Below, piece after piece: positions 9,821-23,092 of a DNA stretch of 64,000 nt (within the stretch, counting starts at the first letter, position 1; the number at the start of each line of letters is the position of its first letter). The notes below the pieces were generated by a model. That model did no database searches. It was not told where the DNA came from and saw only the letters and a list, made by a program, of their open reading frames with translations. The position numbers and the translations under genes were made by a program. The DNA comes from Vanrija pseudolonga (lineage: Eukaryota > Basidiomycota > Tremellomycetes > Trichosporonales > Trichosporonaceae), in assembly GCF_020906515.1 (NCBI RefSeq), contig NC_085850.1, positions 1,612,001 to 1,676,000 of the forward strand. Reading direction: 5' to 3'.

Positions 9821-11130
9821 TGCTGTGGGCGAGGTCGGTGTATCTAGGTCTGTATGAGGGTCCACGTCTATTTATCTATCGCTGCCGAGAATGTTGGTGG
9901 CAGGTGTCGAGTCTTGGCTGCGGTGGAGGGCGGGTGGAGGAGGTACCTTGCTGCTGCTCTCGTGGGAGTGGGGGAGTGGGGCCGGAGCCGTTAGATGTTG
10001 ATGGGGGTCAAAGACGTCAGTTGCTCTGCGGGTTATATACACATGCGTGTCCATGTTCGTCTCTTCTCGGCGACACGTCGTGATCGTGTTCGATGACAAG
10101 CATTCTTCGGTGTGCTGCGGGCAACGTCCACACGATGAGTGGGGTTAGTCAGGCGGGATAATCGCATTGGAATTTGTGTGGGTTGTGCTGATCAACCCGG
10201 AAATGGGTGGAGTGCAGCGGTGGTTCGGATCCGGGAGCCTGCCTGGCCTCCACCCACCCACCCACCACAGTGCGTCACCTGCGGATTTTCCAGGCACACT
10301 GTCCCGAGCACCAAAGCAACTACACTCCGGCCTGCATGCCGCTGACGCGCAAATCTGCAAGCATGCGCCTTACTCAGCGCTGGCACCCCAACTCGCGCTA
10401 CATGCGTAACACGCGCTTGGCATTGCGCGCAAACTCCGGGCGGCTGATGCAGCTGATATGCGCGCACTCGGAGTCTACCACGAAGTCTAGATATCTATCA
10501 CGGCGCCGCTGCAATCTGTACCCCGTGCACCGTACGCCGTACACTTCGCCGGCCGGCCACACGTCGGCCTGTACTCCGGCACGCACCCGCGGTGCGAGTG
10601 CTGCCCGCCCGCACGGCAGACATGGCACGACGAGATATGCTTACCACGCCGCCGCTGCTTCGTCAAGCTCGCTGACCCTGCATACATTGCTGCTCGCCGG
10701 CGACAATCTTGGGCTTGGCGCGACATGCTCGCCGATGCCCGTGGAGGAGGAGGCAGGCACCTCCACCGCGCCGTCCACTTGCCAGTTGTCCATCCACGGT
10801 CCTGACGTCCACCTTGGTCACCCTTGACATGGACGCGTCGACGCTCGCACGCTCGCTCGCTCGCCACTGCGCGCTGATGCGCTGATTAGACAAGATGTGT
10901 ACTTACATTAGCCAATGGCCCGTGGCGATGACATCAGTGGCATGCTGAGGAAGCCCAGCGCGTGGCTGACACGACTGGTGGCACCCTCGGTGACGTCTCG
11001 GTTTTGTGGCATGAGACAAAAACGCAGCCTAGTCACACCAGGTATTCAGATCTTGATAAGCACAGTGTGATGTTGCTAGCATTATCGTCGACGTCATAGA
11101 TGTCGCCTTCGCACACTCTCAAGCTCGAGC
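9821..11130. other. Intergenic, 1.3 kb, no gene supported
   Basis: Promoter of the MFS gene on the 9821 side and 3' flank of the next minus-strand gene on the other. Several overlapping frames run through 10200-10870 on both strands, but none has a start context, domain or splice pattern that I can defend. Confidence 0.5.
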
Positions 11131-12374
11131 CTACTGGCCCTCTGCTTCCTCGAGATCCACAAACACGCCCTTCAGGCTATTCTTCTTGCTCAGCTGCTTG
11201 CGGACGAACTCGTCATAGTGCTTGACGAGCTCGACCTTGCCCGGATGCACGCGGATACGGGTGCACACGTCGTTCCAGTCGTTCACTCGACCCTCAGAGA
11301 TGCCAATCCCGCGCAAGAGGTGGAGCGCAGAGGGGCGCGTGCGGAGGTCTCGTGGCGGCGTCAGGTTGGCCCCACGCCATGGAGACTCACAGATAATCTC
11401 ACGGCATGCCGCGGGACCCAGCCTGCGCAGTGCGTCGGCCGCGCGCGGCTCGTGGTTGATCAGCTCCCACTGGTCGGCGCTGTCGGTGTCGCTGACCTCG
11501 ACGATTTCCGTTATGGCGCGTGGCGGCGCGGGGATGGGGACGATATCGTCGTCCGAGTCCGAGTCGTGACATTGCACGGGCTCAGGCTTGACGCGTGGCT
11601 TGCGGTCGGGATAGGGGGTCGGCTTGTGCGACGCAATGGGGCGAGGGTCGTCGTCGTCCTCGCTGTCGTCGTCGATCTTGGATATCAGCGAGGAGGGTAC
11701 CATGTGCTCACAGTGTAGATGGGCACGGGCGGCACCGGGCGCGACGAGTGATGTGAAGTACTAGCCTGGGACTGTCGGCGGTGAGAGGGAGACGGCACCG
11801 GCGGAGGCGAGGGCGAGTGCGACGGCAGAAAGAGCGCCTCCGCGCGCCCCTTGCCCTTCTGTGCCGGGCTCAGGCGGGGCGGCGAGGCGCTCTTGGTGGG
11901 AACTCGGGCTGTGGGCCGAGGAGGCGGGTGGTCCGTGGGATGAGGTGAGCGAGCGCTGGTCACCACAGCGGCGGGCTGGGCTGGCGCGTCGACCACGGTA
12001 GACGAGGCCGCCGACTGATGCACGTAGACTGGCACCTGGTTCTCAACCGGCACCGTGGCGGTGCCCGCACCCGCGTCTGCAATGTCGGCCATGTCGACGT
12101 CGCGCGTACCGCTATGCTCTTCATGCCTGCCGTCACCTTCGTCATCGGGGATCGTCGGCGCAGGGCTACTCGCGGGAACGTCAAGCGCAGACGACGAGGC
12201 GCTGGCGCTGTCGCTGGCGTGTGGGATGGTGTCTGTACGGGGCTCGTTGTCTTCGTTGTTGTCCGTCGCGTCTGGGGCCGGTGCACGGGGCCAGAGGAGC
12301 GGCGTGTTCGTCCTCCGCCTGGCGTAGGGAGGCTCAGAGCCGTACCTCTGTCGACGGGGGGTGGGCGACTTCAT
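11131..12374 (-). CDS. Unknown acidic/Pro-rich protein with a conserved-looking C-terminus
   Basis: Not recognised. Two exons, 12374-11712 and 11676-11131, separated by a 35-nt intron (GTGAGC...ATCCAAG) and in phase, about 402 residues. The start MKSPTPRRQRYG at 12374 is chosen because the sequence before it is poorly structured; an in-frame ATG at 12482 would add 36 residues. The first two thirds are Pro/Ser/acidic and disordered. The last about 110 residues look folded: ALRRLGPAACREIICESPW, LHLLRGIGISEGRVNDWNDV, VELVKHYDEFVRKQLSKK. A nuclear role is possible from the acidic/basic patches, but this is only a guess. Confidence 0.65.
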
Positions 12375-12995
12375 CCTGACGGTGGTTGGGCAAGAGTGGG
12401 TGAGAGTAGAATGCCGCGAGCGAGGTTCACACTCGTGCATCATGCGCATGACAAGTCTTGTACGCCCCTGCAATGGTGTCATCCGACGCAGGTGCGAGTG
12501 AGTCTGTACGCCATCATCTCATTCTCACGGGGCGCAGTGCATCGTATGTGAGGATGTGTGTAGATGTGTGTGGATGGGTGTGTGGATTGCTGGATGACGG
12601 CGCCACGCCAACCTGTGCCACTGAAGGGACGCTGCCACTCTGACCACCACCCGAGGCCGCCTCGCTCGCATAACGTGTTATCTGCTACATCCGAGCGTAT
12701 GCAGTTGACCAGAGTACAAGCGGAGCGCCAGTCAATCATACAGTAAGTACGCATGGCCCGAACCTCCGAGCCCACTCGGCCCCGTACCGTCCACATGCCA
12801 CACCCGGTGGAGGAGTGGAGGCTCCGTCCACAAGTGGAGGGCCGGCTCCGACACCACACCATGCCCACCGACTCCGCCGGCCGATTCGACCCCGCCGATG
12901 CTCCCCCACCTCACAGCGTAGCCCCGAGCCCGAGTCTATGCATCATCATCATCGCGCGCAAATAACAACAGTGAACAGTCGACATCTCGACACAA
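12375..12995. other. Intergenic, no gene seen
   Basis: Leader of the preceding minus-strand gene (with possible alternative ATG at 12482) and 3' flank of the VPS2 gene. Contains a TGTG-rich patch near 12550-12590. Confidence 0.5.
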
Positions 12996-14091
12996 CTAAT
13001 CCCTCCGCAGCATGTCCAGCCGGCGCTGCAGCTCGTCGTCGGCGCTGTTGCCCCCCACGTTCGGGGGCGGCGTCGGCGCCGACGGGCCGGGCCCGCCCTC
13101 TGCCACTGCGACGCGCGACTGCAGGAGCGGCTCGGACGTGATGGGGTTGGTCGTGGGTGCGGATGCGAGCTAGGGGGGATGTCAGCAATGGGGCGGCAGC
13201 GGATGCGAAGGAAGATACACTACGCCTCGCGCTTCGCGCTCGGCGTTCACACTCACGCTCTCGTTCATGCTCAGGCCAATCTCGTCCAGCACCTCCTTGA
13301 GGATCTTGTCGCTCTCGACCTCCTCGCCCTCCTCCTCCTCGTCCTCCATCGCGTCGTCGACCGCGTCCGACATGAGCTCCTCCTTCATGTCCATCGTGGC
13401 CGACTCCTTCTCGAACTCGTTCATGATGCGCTGGATCTGCGGCGGGCGTTAGAGGGCAAAGCAAGAGCACCTTGAGTTCAACAGCAACGTACCTGCGGCA
13501 GGTTGAGGCTGCGGTTCATCTGTCCCATCGCCTGTGGCTGTCAGCACCGTGTTCGGGGCACGCCCTCGGCACCGGCAAGCGTCGCCGGTGCGGCGCCGAA
13601 CCCACCCTCGTCGCCCCCTTCATCGCGCTCGCCATCTGCTCGTTTGATCGCAGCGTCTGCATGCGCAGCGACACTGCCTGGAGCTGCACACGCATCTGGG
13701 TGAACTTTTGCATGTACCGCCGTGTGCGGACGAGGTCCTTGGCGAGGATCTTGCATGCGTTCTGAGGGGTCAGTGACGGGCACGAGTGCGATAGCGACGG
13801 CTTGCGCGGCGAGGTTGATCGGCCACGCTGCGGCCCCGCCGCACTCACCATGTTCCCCTGCTTGGCATTCCTCTTGATATCCGCCATCGTCTTCTTCTCC
13901 TGCTGCTCGAGCTTGTTGCGCTCGCGCTCGAGCTCACGCTGCGCCTTTTGCAGGCTGCGCTGGTGCTGGCGCAAGCGCTCAGCGGGGGTGACGGTGCGCC
14001 CGAAGAGCGTGTCCTGGGGTGTGGTGTCAGTGTGAGCTCGCCTGCCTGGGTGTCATCAGCCCGCCGCCAGTGCACGCACGAGGATGTTCAT
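12996..14091 (-). CDS. VPS2: ESCRT-III subunit Vps2/Did4 (CHMP2)
   Basis: Core ESCRT-III protein that caps Snf7 filaments and recruits Vps4 for membrane scission at endosomes. Six exons: 14091-14080, 14013-13849, 13761-13606, 13531-13493, 13436-13257 and 13169-12996, giving 241 residues. The start reads MNILDTLFGRTVTPAERLR, matching the family's MxxLFG..TPAERLR. A basic helical hairpin follows (KKTMADIKRNAKQGNM, ACKILAKDLVRTRRY). An acidic tail (DDAMEDEEEEGEEVES) leads to the C-terminal MIM1-type helix ELQRRLDMLRRD that binds the Vps4 MIT domain. The first coding exon is only 12 nt. The neighbouring divergent gene is a PDI. Confidence 0.93.
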
Positions 14092-14509
14092 TGTGTGATG
14101 GGAAGACGATGATGGATGCGGTGTCTGTGACCTTGATGTCGTCGATGACGGCGGCGGCGACTGCAGCATGCAACTGGCTGGAGTGGCGCTCCGCGCGCTC
14201 CAACCGCAGTGAGCAATGTTGGTGGCACGTGGTATTTGGTTCCGCAGGTGTCTCGTGTCTCTCTCTCGATGCGTCGTTGTCCGGCCCACCCGCCACCGAG
14301 CAGCACCGAGCATGGTAGATGTGGACGCGCTAACATTCTAGATGCCCGAGATCACGACCGGACAGAACGACGACTGCAACCCACCCCGCCATCACATCAC
14401 ACTAAACCCCACACGATATTGCCATCTCTGACGACACACTCTGGCATCAACCACCACATCAACACTAGCGACTCCCCCACCCCACCCGGCAGCCGCCGTC
14501 TGACACGCC
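14092..14509. promoter_or_regulatory. Divergent promoter between VPS2 and PDI genes
   Basis: 418 bases separate the two start codons, which point away from each other; both leaders and promoters must lie here. No clear TATA box is seen on either side. Confidence 0.5.
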
Positions 14510-16653
14510 ATGCTCGTCAGGTCACTTGCCACGCTCGCACTCGCGTTCATCGCGGCACCAACAGCGCTCGCCAAGGCGCCGACCGACCCTGGCACCGAGG
14601 TCGAGCTCAAGCAGCTCACCGACGCAAACTTCAACTCGAGCGTTGCGAGCGGTGTCTGGTGAGCTAGTCGCCAGGATGCCACTGACTCATAGGCTCGTCG
14701 AGCACTTCTCACCAAAATGTACGACGGCATATGCCACGTTACTCAAATGCTGACAAACAGGCTGGCACTGCCGCGCCTTCATGCCGACTTGGGAGCGCCT
14801 CGTGGCATACAATCAGCACCATGAGCGCCTATGGGGCTTCCACATGCGCCAGGTCAACTGCCTTGCCCAGGGAGGTGGGTAGCGCGAGCAGGACGCATAC
14901 TGATGACAGACCTCTGTGATGACAACGGGGTCAAGGGATGTGAGTGACGCTGCCTGGACTGCTGCTGACTCACCTCAGATCCCCAGATCAACCTCTACAT
15001 TGACGGCAAGATGATCCAGGAGTTTGACCAGAGCCGCGAGTTCGACGACGTACAGGACTTTATCGAGAAGCATGGGCTGAAGTACGCTCGCGACACTGTC
15101 ATGGGCGGGTCAGACGACACGGACGACGACACCCCGCTCAAGCCGACGCCGTTCAAGCGCACTAACCCCAACGGCGAGGTGCAGGAGGTCGACGAGGCGG
15201 GATTCCTGGAGCTCAAGAAGCAAGGTCCTGTCCTCGTCGAGTTCTACGCGCCCTGGTGCAGCCAGTGAGTTTCGCATGAATCTCGAGGCGCTCATCTAAC
15301 TCGCGCAGCTGCAAGTCGCTCAAGCCTAGTACGTGGTCTCGATGACGGCGTACTCCATCGACTGACACCCCAGCCTACGCCAAGGTCGCGGCCGAGCTCA
15401 AGGGCAAGGTCAACGTCGCCGCCGTCAATTGTGATGTCCACAAGGGCTTCTGCCATGTCAACGGCATCGAGGGATTCCCAACCATTCGAATGTGCGTGAG
15501 AGGAGACCAGCTCTGCAGCCACTGACACTCCCAGGTATAACAAGGCCGCCGAGAGGATCGAATACAGCGGCTCTCGGTCGCTGAACAAGATTAAGCAGTT
15601 TGCCGTCGAGAAGTCCAGGGGGTAGGTTTTGTCCGTCCATCGTCGGTGCTCACCCCCGCAGTCTTGACCTCAAGCCCATCAAGGGCGGTGACTTTTACGA
15701 CATCCTGGCACACGACGACATCTTCTTCCTCTACCTGCAAAACTTTGACACTACTCTGGACGAGCTCAAGCAGACAGAGGCCGCTCTGCGCACACTGAGG
15801 AACTCGGTGCCTACCTACACCGCCTCTGACCCGCTTCTCTACGTCAACCTGAGTATCCAGAACCCGGCGCCAACCTCGCTCCTCCTTGCCTTCGCGGGTC
15901 ACTCGAACAAGCCAGTTGGCAGCATTGCGCTCCCCACGATCGACGCAAAGCTGCACCGCTTCATCAACACGCACCGCCTGCCCAACCTGGTCGACCTGAC
16001 CAAGAACAACTATGCGGATATTATGAAGAATGACGCGCACGCGATTGTCGTCCTTGGTGTTGTCCACGGCGACGAGCGCGGTGTCGAGGAGAGGAAGAAG
16101 CTGGAGGAGGTGTCCAAGGCTTGGAAGCGAGGCGGCCGGCCGTTCACTCAGCCCGTATGGTTTGCCGCTGTTGACGGCGACAAGTGGGCCAGCTGGGTGT
16201 TACGGACCTACGGGTGGGTTGGAGACAGATGCAGAGCTGACGCATAAGAATCCGAAAGAAGGACTTCCCCGCCGTCGTGGTCATTGACACTGAGATGAAC
16301 GAGTACTACGACCAGACGATCGAAGAAGAACCCGTCAAGTACACTGGCGCCGACATCTTCTCTGTGCTCGAGGGCGTGTACCAGCACTTCTTGAAACCCA
16401 AGAAGATTGAGACTGGCTGGAGCGCACGAAACGCTTCGGTTAATCTGATCCTTTTGAGCGTGAGTGGCTTTTCTTGGCGTCGCTGACCCTGTAGCACTGG
16501 GCTGTCGAGCACCCGATCAAGGCCGTGTTTGCGCTCGTCGCCTCTGTCACGGTCCTCGTTACTATCCTCCAGCGCTGCGTCAAGAGAGATCTGCGGAGCG
16601 TTGCGGGAGGGTACCTCAATGAGAAGGGTGCTCCTCATACGCGCCTCGACTAG
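14510..16653 (+). CDS. Membrane-anchored protein disulfide isomerase (Eps1-like)
   Basis: ER thiol-disulfide oxidoreductase. Eleven small exons give 583 residues. A signal peptide (MLVRSLATLALAFIAAP) is followed by thioredoxin domain 1 with CWHC, its first Cys split over the junction 14718/14761. Domain 2 has VLVEFYAPWCSHCKSLKP (junction 15264/15309) and GFPTIRMY with the cis-Pro. Two redox-inactive thioredoxin-fold regions seem to follow. Near the C-terminus a single helix (HPIKAVFALVASVTVLVTIL) is followed by basic residues and no KDEL, so retention would be by a membrane anchor as in yeast Eps1 or animal TMX proteins (family knowledge). The orthology to Eps1 is inference; the PDI family call is firm. 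Confidence 0.88.
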
Positions 16654-18856
16654 GCGAGTGGCGCCCAGAGTCGAGGCCGATGTGGCTGTAGTAGTGATCA
16701 TTTCGGTCCATGTTTCCATTAGCACTTATCATACCCTGGCTGTTTGCTTGCGAGGGAGTGGAGTCCGCGAGCCAGTCTGCAGCCGCAGCAGCAACAACCA
16801 GCATGCATCTGATTAATACCCATCTTGTGGTGCGGGTTGTGATGGGTGATCTTCCTGACGTCATGAAACAGTGGCTACCGTGTCCCCCCCTAACCATGTA
16901 TTACGAGACTGTGTGAGAGCTTGTAACAAAAAAGGTGGTGGGTACCAGTGGGAGCGAATGGGAGCCAGCTTAGTTTGCGTGACCTTCTTTGTCGCACTTT
17001 TGATTCCTTAGGCCCAGCAGATCATCCATCAATCTGCAACATGGATTCCCTGAGTCTATAACCCACCCAGCCAGGGGGGGAGGTGCGGCCGCGGCCAGGA
17101 GGGGCCAGGTGTAACCGCCAGGAGCGCCAAACGGAACCCTCGCATCATTCGGTGCCTCCAAGGTTGTGGGGTCGTGACAATTTTGCTTGCGTGCGCGTGA
17201 GGTGCAGCGGTAGCGGTACGCGAATATGCGAGCGATCCAGGAGGGGAGGGCGTGCGTGTGTGAGTGCTTGAGTGCGTGAGTGCGTGCTTCTGCGGGCGCT
17301 GTGTGCGGGGCAAGAGGGGCGCGTGCGCGTGTTTTTGCTACAGGCGCTCGCGAACTGGCGCGACCCTCAACTGACCTCTCTGTGTCAGTCACTAGGGCCT
17401 GCCTTGCTTGCATCTCTTGGCTGCCTGCCTGACTGTCATCTGTCAGCCTACTACTAACACTGCCAAGGAGGACGCGAGGAATGTTAAGACGCCGCCGACG
17501 CCGCTGGCTGTCGTTTAGAAAGACTCGCGTCGACGCCATGTACCAGAGTTGAGGACGAGTGCAGTTGCAGAGGGCGGCGCGGCGGCGGCGCGACAGGCGC
17601 GCGAACGACGGCGCGTCGTCTGCGTGTCGAAATGTGAATCGACATAAACACTGATGCCCTGAAAGGGGAAAGTGGCCACAGTGGTGGGACGGGCAGTGAG
17701 GAGGGCAGTCGGGGGGCAACCCCCCCTTTTCGTCGTTACCCTGCCTTGCTCCGTCCTGGCCACCCACTCAGACTGTGCCACCCACAGAGGCCTTGGACAT
17801 TGTGCCCTCCTCGCTCCTATTCTACCCCTGGCGCCCTCCGTCCCGGCACACCCCTCACCTACCCACCCACCCAGCACCACCACCACCACTCTGTAACAGA
17901 CCAGGCCAGGCGCCAGGCGCCGCCTCCTTGCAGCCAGCCAGCCTGCAGCCTGCAGCCAGGAGCCACAACCTCGCATCAGGTTTGACAACCGACCGACGCT
18001 GACTGCCCTCGTCCTCCTCGACGCATCCTCGCACAAGCCCGCTTGCTCGCTGTTGCAGTCCTCGTCCTCCTCACCCCCCCTCCATCTTTCCTCCTCAGCT
18101 CAGCCCACGGCAGGCCGTCGGCAACGCACACACACACAACTCGACATTGTTGGCCACACGCTCTCACACGAACGGCCATTGAAAACAAACTAGACAGCCC
18201 TCTCTGAGCGGACCCTTTTCCTCAGCGCTGCTCATCGCCCCCGTCTCCTCTCCACCGCCATCCACAACCCCCTCCCCCCTCTCGTGCAGTCGCACATCTC
18301 GCTCTCTACGTCGCTCAACCTCGTCGTCGTCGTCCTCGTCGTCCTCGTCGTCCTCGTCGCTGTGGGCCGCAGCTCGTGCAAAGGTTGCAACCCTCGAGAC
18401 AAGAACAGAAAGAGTTGCAAACGGTGAGTAGCTCACACCATCTCGCCGCCCCTCTCGCCGTCCACTGGCCTGCATCGCCTCCCAGTTTCCCGCAGACAAA
18501 GCAAAGCCAATCCCCCACACACGGCCATTGTCGCCCAGTCAACAAGATATCCTGGGCAAAAGGCCCACGTTTACCATACTGCCTTGACAAAGCATATCTC
18601 GTCGCCGAGGCGCTGTGTTCCGATCCTCTCGTTCATTCGCATCGCGCCGGCAACGAGCGAGCGATACACAGTCACGACATTTGTCACTGACACCCGCTCA
18701 GCCTTCACGACTCTTGACTACCATCACCACGGCTCACGTCCCCCTCCGCCCCATTCACGACCCCCTACGGACCATGCAAGTATAGACCCCACATCCAACA
18801 CCCCCAAACAACACTAGCAACCCACCTGTAGAAGTATATCATTCAAACAACACACC
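16654..18856. other. 2.2 kb gene-free region and leader of the chitin synthase gene
   Basis: No protein gene is supported. The proximal part (about 17700-18850) is pyrimidine-rich (many CCACC, CTCCTC and TCGTC runs), typical of long fungal 5' leaders. Near 18420 a GTGAGT follows AGTTGCAAACG and could be the donor of a 5' UTR intron. Several short upstream ATGs are present (for example 18584). Confidence 0.5.
18321..18360. repeat. Imperfect TCGTCC trinucleotide-type repeat
   Basis: A run of TCGTCGTCC units (about three copies of CGTCGTCCT after a pure TCG stretch), lying in the probable leader of the chitin synthase gene. Confidence 0.7.
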
Positions 18857-21800
18857 ATGTCCCGCCCCCCGTTCAACTCGAACGTCTCCTTCCAGGAGGG
18901 CGGTCAACCTCCCCGCCGCGCATCGCAGCAGCCGCCCCAGAGACCACCTGGCCCGCCCGCGCTCCCCTCCAAGGACAGCTTTGGGAGCACGTCGGCCAAC
19001 GTTGCGCAGCTCGGCTACGAGGAGGGCGGCTACGGCGGCCACCCCAGCTTCTCACAGGCCAGCGGCGATGTTAGGCGGAAAAAGAGCATGGTGCGCCCAG
19101 AGCGTGAGCGCATCGAGCCCGGACACCGTCAATACCACTACCGCGAGCACGCCAACGACGACAATGTTCGCGTCCAGGCCAGTAGTGAGTAGTCTAGCGA
19201 CCCATGAGCTATAGATCGTAGCTGACCTTGTCTACAGACACGGGCAACCGTCCCTACGCCCCCAACCAGTCAGGCGGCGCCAACCTCCGTCGTGGAAGAT
19301 CGGTCCTCGGCCGTGAAGGCGATGTTGACACCAACGAGTCCGGCCTGAACCTGTTCAAGCGCGGTGCGACTATCCGCCGCAAGGCCTCGCGCGCAGCTCC
19401 TCGCCCGCAGACAGCCGCCCAGCCAAAGCCCGCAGAGGCAAAGCCTCGAGGCTGCTGCTCTGGTATCGCCCCCGGTCCAATTGATGGTTGGATGATCTAC
19501 TGCTTCGTCATTACTTGCTGGATCCCCAACTTTATCATCTCCAAGGTCTTTGGCAAGAAGACGCCCGAGGCCCAGCGAGCCTGGCGAGAGAAGATGGGCA
19601 TCGTCGCCATCTGCGCCAGTCTGATGGCAATCGTCGGTTTCATTACCTTCGGCTTCACCAACGTTGTCTGTGGTCCCTCCGGCCTGCGTCTCAAGAACGG
19701 CAATGTGTCGAGCTCGAACGTCATTGTCAACGGTTACACGTACGACCTGGGCACCTGGCACCACCCCACCATTGGCCCCTTCAACTCCACCAACAGCCCC
19801 CTCTACATGGATGGCTACATGGCCGGCGGCCGCGACATTTCGTTCCTCTTCCAGAACGTCAACCAGAAGTGCTTGAACATTATCACCCCGGCATCGTCCA
19901 CCATCCCCAGCCAGGGCAACAACATGGCGTGGTACTTCCCCTGCAACATCTTTGGCCAGAACGGCACAAACGCCGTCAACCAGTCGGGTTACGACTCGGC
20001 GGTCAACTGCCACACATCGCAGAGCGCTCGCGACCAGTTCAAGACCCTCGCGAAGGAGAAGATGGACGGTCGTTATGCCGGTGTCGTCTACTTCAGCTGG
20101 GAGCAGGTCCGCAACCAGACTGCCAACCTCGCCGTGTACAAGGGGTGAGTTCAGTTCATTAGGTTCCCTGGCTAACATTTACAGCTCCGTCATTGACATG
20201 AACTTGCTTCAGTGGCTCAACAAGGAGGTGGTCCGCTACCCTGCTCTCTTTGACACGATGAAGTCGGGCAACTCGACTTTCCGTGGTCGCGACATCACCG
20301 CCCTCATGAGCCGCGCCGGCTGGGAGGATGAAGGCAACTGTCTCAACGACGTTATCCGTGTTGGCTTTGTCGACTCTATCACCATTGGATGTGTCGCCTC
20401 CAACATTGTTCTCTACGTTTCGCTCGTCTTCATTCTCGGTGCAGTGCTCATCAAGTTCTTCATGGCGCTGTACTTCGGCTGGTTCCTCAGCTGGCGTATC
20501 GGCAACTTTGAGGGCGAGAGCTACAAGCAGCGCATGAAGCGTGCCGAGGAGATTGAAAACTGGACAGACGACATCTACAGAGCCGCTCCTGGCTACCTCC
20601 GACCCAACGCCAAGGAGAACAAGAAGAAGAGCCACTTCCTGCCTACACAGTCTCGTTTCACCCGCCCAGACACCATGATGGTTCCCCAGTCGCGCCCTGG
20701 TACTGGCTACGGTACCGGTTCGACTTACGACGTGGGCCGTCGCCAGGGCTCGAGCGTCTACGGCAACAAGTTGACTCCCGGAGGTGCTCGCGACACGCCT
20801 CCAGGCTCGCCCATGCTCCGCGGTTCGCGTTCTTCTTCCTCGCTGCCGTTCGGTCGTGACGGCGAGTCGATGTTCGCCGGTGACCAGCCTTGCCCATGGC
20901 CCCTCAACAACGTCGTCCCCCAGCCTCCTGCCGACTTTGAGCCCTTCGGTTACCCGCTTGTTCACACGCTCTGTCTCGTCACGGCCTACTCTGAGTCCAT
21001 CGAGGGTCTTCGCACCACCCTTGATTCGATTGCCACGACCGACTACCCCAACAGCCACAAGCTCATCCTCGTCGTCTGTGACGGCATGGTTCGTGGCTCT
21101 GGCTCCAAGCAGTTCACCCCCGACATTGTCCTCAGCATGATGAAGGAGCTGGTCATCCCCGAGTCCGAGGTCGAGGCCCACTCGTACGTTGCCATTGCCG
21201 ACGGCCACAAGCGCCACAACATGGCCAAGGTCTACGCCGGTTTCTACGACTACGACAACGACACTGTCGAGCCCTCCAAGCAGCAGCGCGTGCCCATGGT
21301 CCTCGTTGCCAAGACTGGTAACCCCCTGGAGCGCAACGATGCCAAGCCTGGAAACCGTGGAAAGCGTGACTCGCAGATTGTTGTCATGGGCTTCCTCCAG
21401 AAGGTCATGTTCGACGAGCGCATGACTACGTTCGAGTACGAGTTCTTCAACGCCATCTGGCGCTGCACTGGAGTCACACCCGACAGATACGAAACAGTGC
21501 TCTGTGTCGACGCAGATACCAAGGTCTTCCCCGACTCGGTCTCTCGCATGAACGCCTGCATGGTCAACGACACGGAGATCATGGGTCTCTGCGGTGAGAC
21601 CAAGATTGCCAACAAGCGCGAGACTTGGGTCACCATGATCCAGGTCTTCGAGTACTACATTTCGCACCACCAGACCAAGGCGTTCGAGTCCGTCTTTGGT
21701 GGTGTAACCTGTCTCCCCGGTTGTTTCTCCATGTACCGCATCAAGGCGCCCAAGGGCGGCTCGGGTTACTGGGTTCCTATTCTCGCCAACCCCGACATTG

Positions 21801-23092
21801 TCGAGCACTACTCGGAGAACATTGTTGACACGCTGCACAAGAAGAACCTCTTGCTGCTTGGAGAGGACCGATACCTCTCGACGCTCATGCTCAAGACGTT
21901 CCCCAAGCGCAAGATGGTCTTCTGTCCCCAGGCGGTCTGCAAGACGATTGTCCCCGACACTTTCAAGGTTCTGCTCTCGCAGCGTCGTCGTTGGATCAAC
22001 TCGACCATTCACAACCTGTTCGAGCTCATGCTTGTCCGCGACCTCTGCGGCACATTCTGCTTCTCGATGCAGTTTGTCGTCTTCATGGACCTTGTCGGTA
22101 CACTCGTCCTCCCGGCCGCCATCTCGTTCACGCTCTACATCCTCATCATTACCATCCTCCCCAGGAGCGTCACGCACCAGGCCAAGCCTATCGTCTCGCT
22201 CGTCCTTCTCGCCTGTATCCTCGGTCTCCCCGGTGTGCTCATCATCATCACCTCGCGCAAGCTCGTCTACGTCGGCTGGATGCTCATGTACCTGCTCTCG
22301 CTCCCCGTCTGGAACTTTGTCCTGCCTGCCTACTCGTTCTGGCACATGGACGACTTCTCCTGGGGTGAGACGCGTAAGGTCGCGGGTGAGGGCAAGGGCG
22401 ACGCTTCGCACGGCGACAAGGAGGGCACGTTCGACTCGTCCAACATTGTTATGAAGCGCTGGATCGAGTTTGAGCGTGAGCGCCGCTGGCGCGAGGGCAC
22501 GACTTCGCGCGACTCGTACTACGACGTCATCCAGCGCTCCAACTCGCCAAAGAACAGCAACCGCTACTCGATGGTGTCGACTAGCGAGACGTACCAGAGC
22601 GGCCTGTACACTGCCGAGTCCAACCAGAACCTGCGCCCTAGCCAGAGCCCTATTTACGGCTCGGGCTACGTCCAGAGCCCATCCGAATACACCCCCGGCT
22701 CCCAGCACCTCGGCCTCCCTGGCCGTGGTGAGCCCTCGTCTTCGTCTGCCGAGTCCGCACGCCGCACCAACCGCAGCCCCGTGGACTCTCGCCGCGAGCC
22801 CAGCTACCAGGGGCAGTACCACGACGAAGAACAGCCAATCCTGCGCACGTCGCCCGAGCTGAGCTACTCGTCGGGCGACAGGAGAGCTCAGCCTGCTCCT
22901 GCTGCGCGTGGCGTTTCGCTCGTTGACCCGGGCTACGTGCCCCCCGCGAGCGCTGCCGACCCTGTGCGCCGTGTCGCACGCCAGCAGCACCAGAGGCGAA
23001 CATCGAACGGGCGCCAGAACGTCATGTCGCCAACGTCGTCGCAGTCTCATGGATCGAGCCTGCCGCCTGGTGCTGCCCCCGCGAGATTCTAA
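18857..23092 (+). CDS. CHS3: Chitin synthase, class IV (Chs3 type)
   Basis: Polymerises UDP-GlcNAc into wall chitin at the plasma membrane. Three exons (18857-19184, 19238-20144, 20185-23092) give 1380 residues. The disordered Pro/Ser N-terminus (about 200 residues) leads to the class IV N-terminal membrane pair ([38 protein letters not shown]). The glycosyltransferase-2 core carries [10 protein letters not shown] (about residue 854), the acceptor-site region [24 protein letters not shown], and the catalytic signature QRRRWINST (about residue 1010). It is followed by a C-terminal cluster of TM helices and a long Ser-rich tail. The architecture matches yeast Chs3 and Cryptococcus Chs3; no myosin motor is present, which excludes class V/VII. 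Confidence 0.93.

Noticed and set aside
8087-9847. 586-residue plus-strand open frame opposite the MFS transporter
   Set aside because: Composition is Glu/Asp/Gly/Val-rich with no domain; it is the mirror of GC-rich codons of the real transporter on the other strand.
10207-10870. Overlapping frames on both strands, including a Cys-containing minus-strand frame near 10487-10640
   Set aside because: No start context, signal peptide, splice logic or family; the frames exclude each other.
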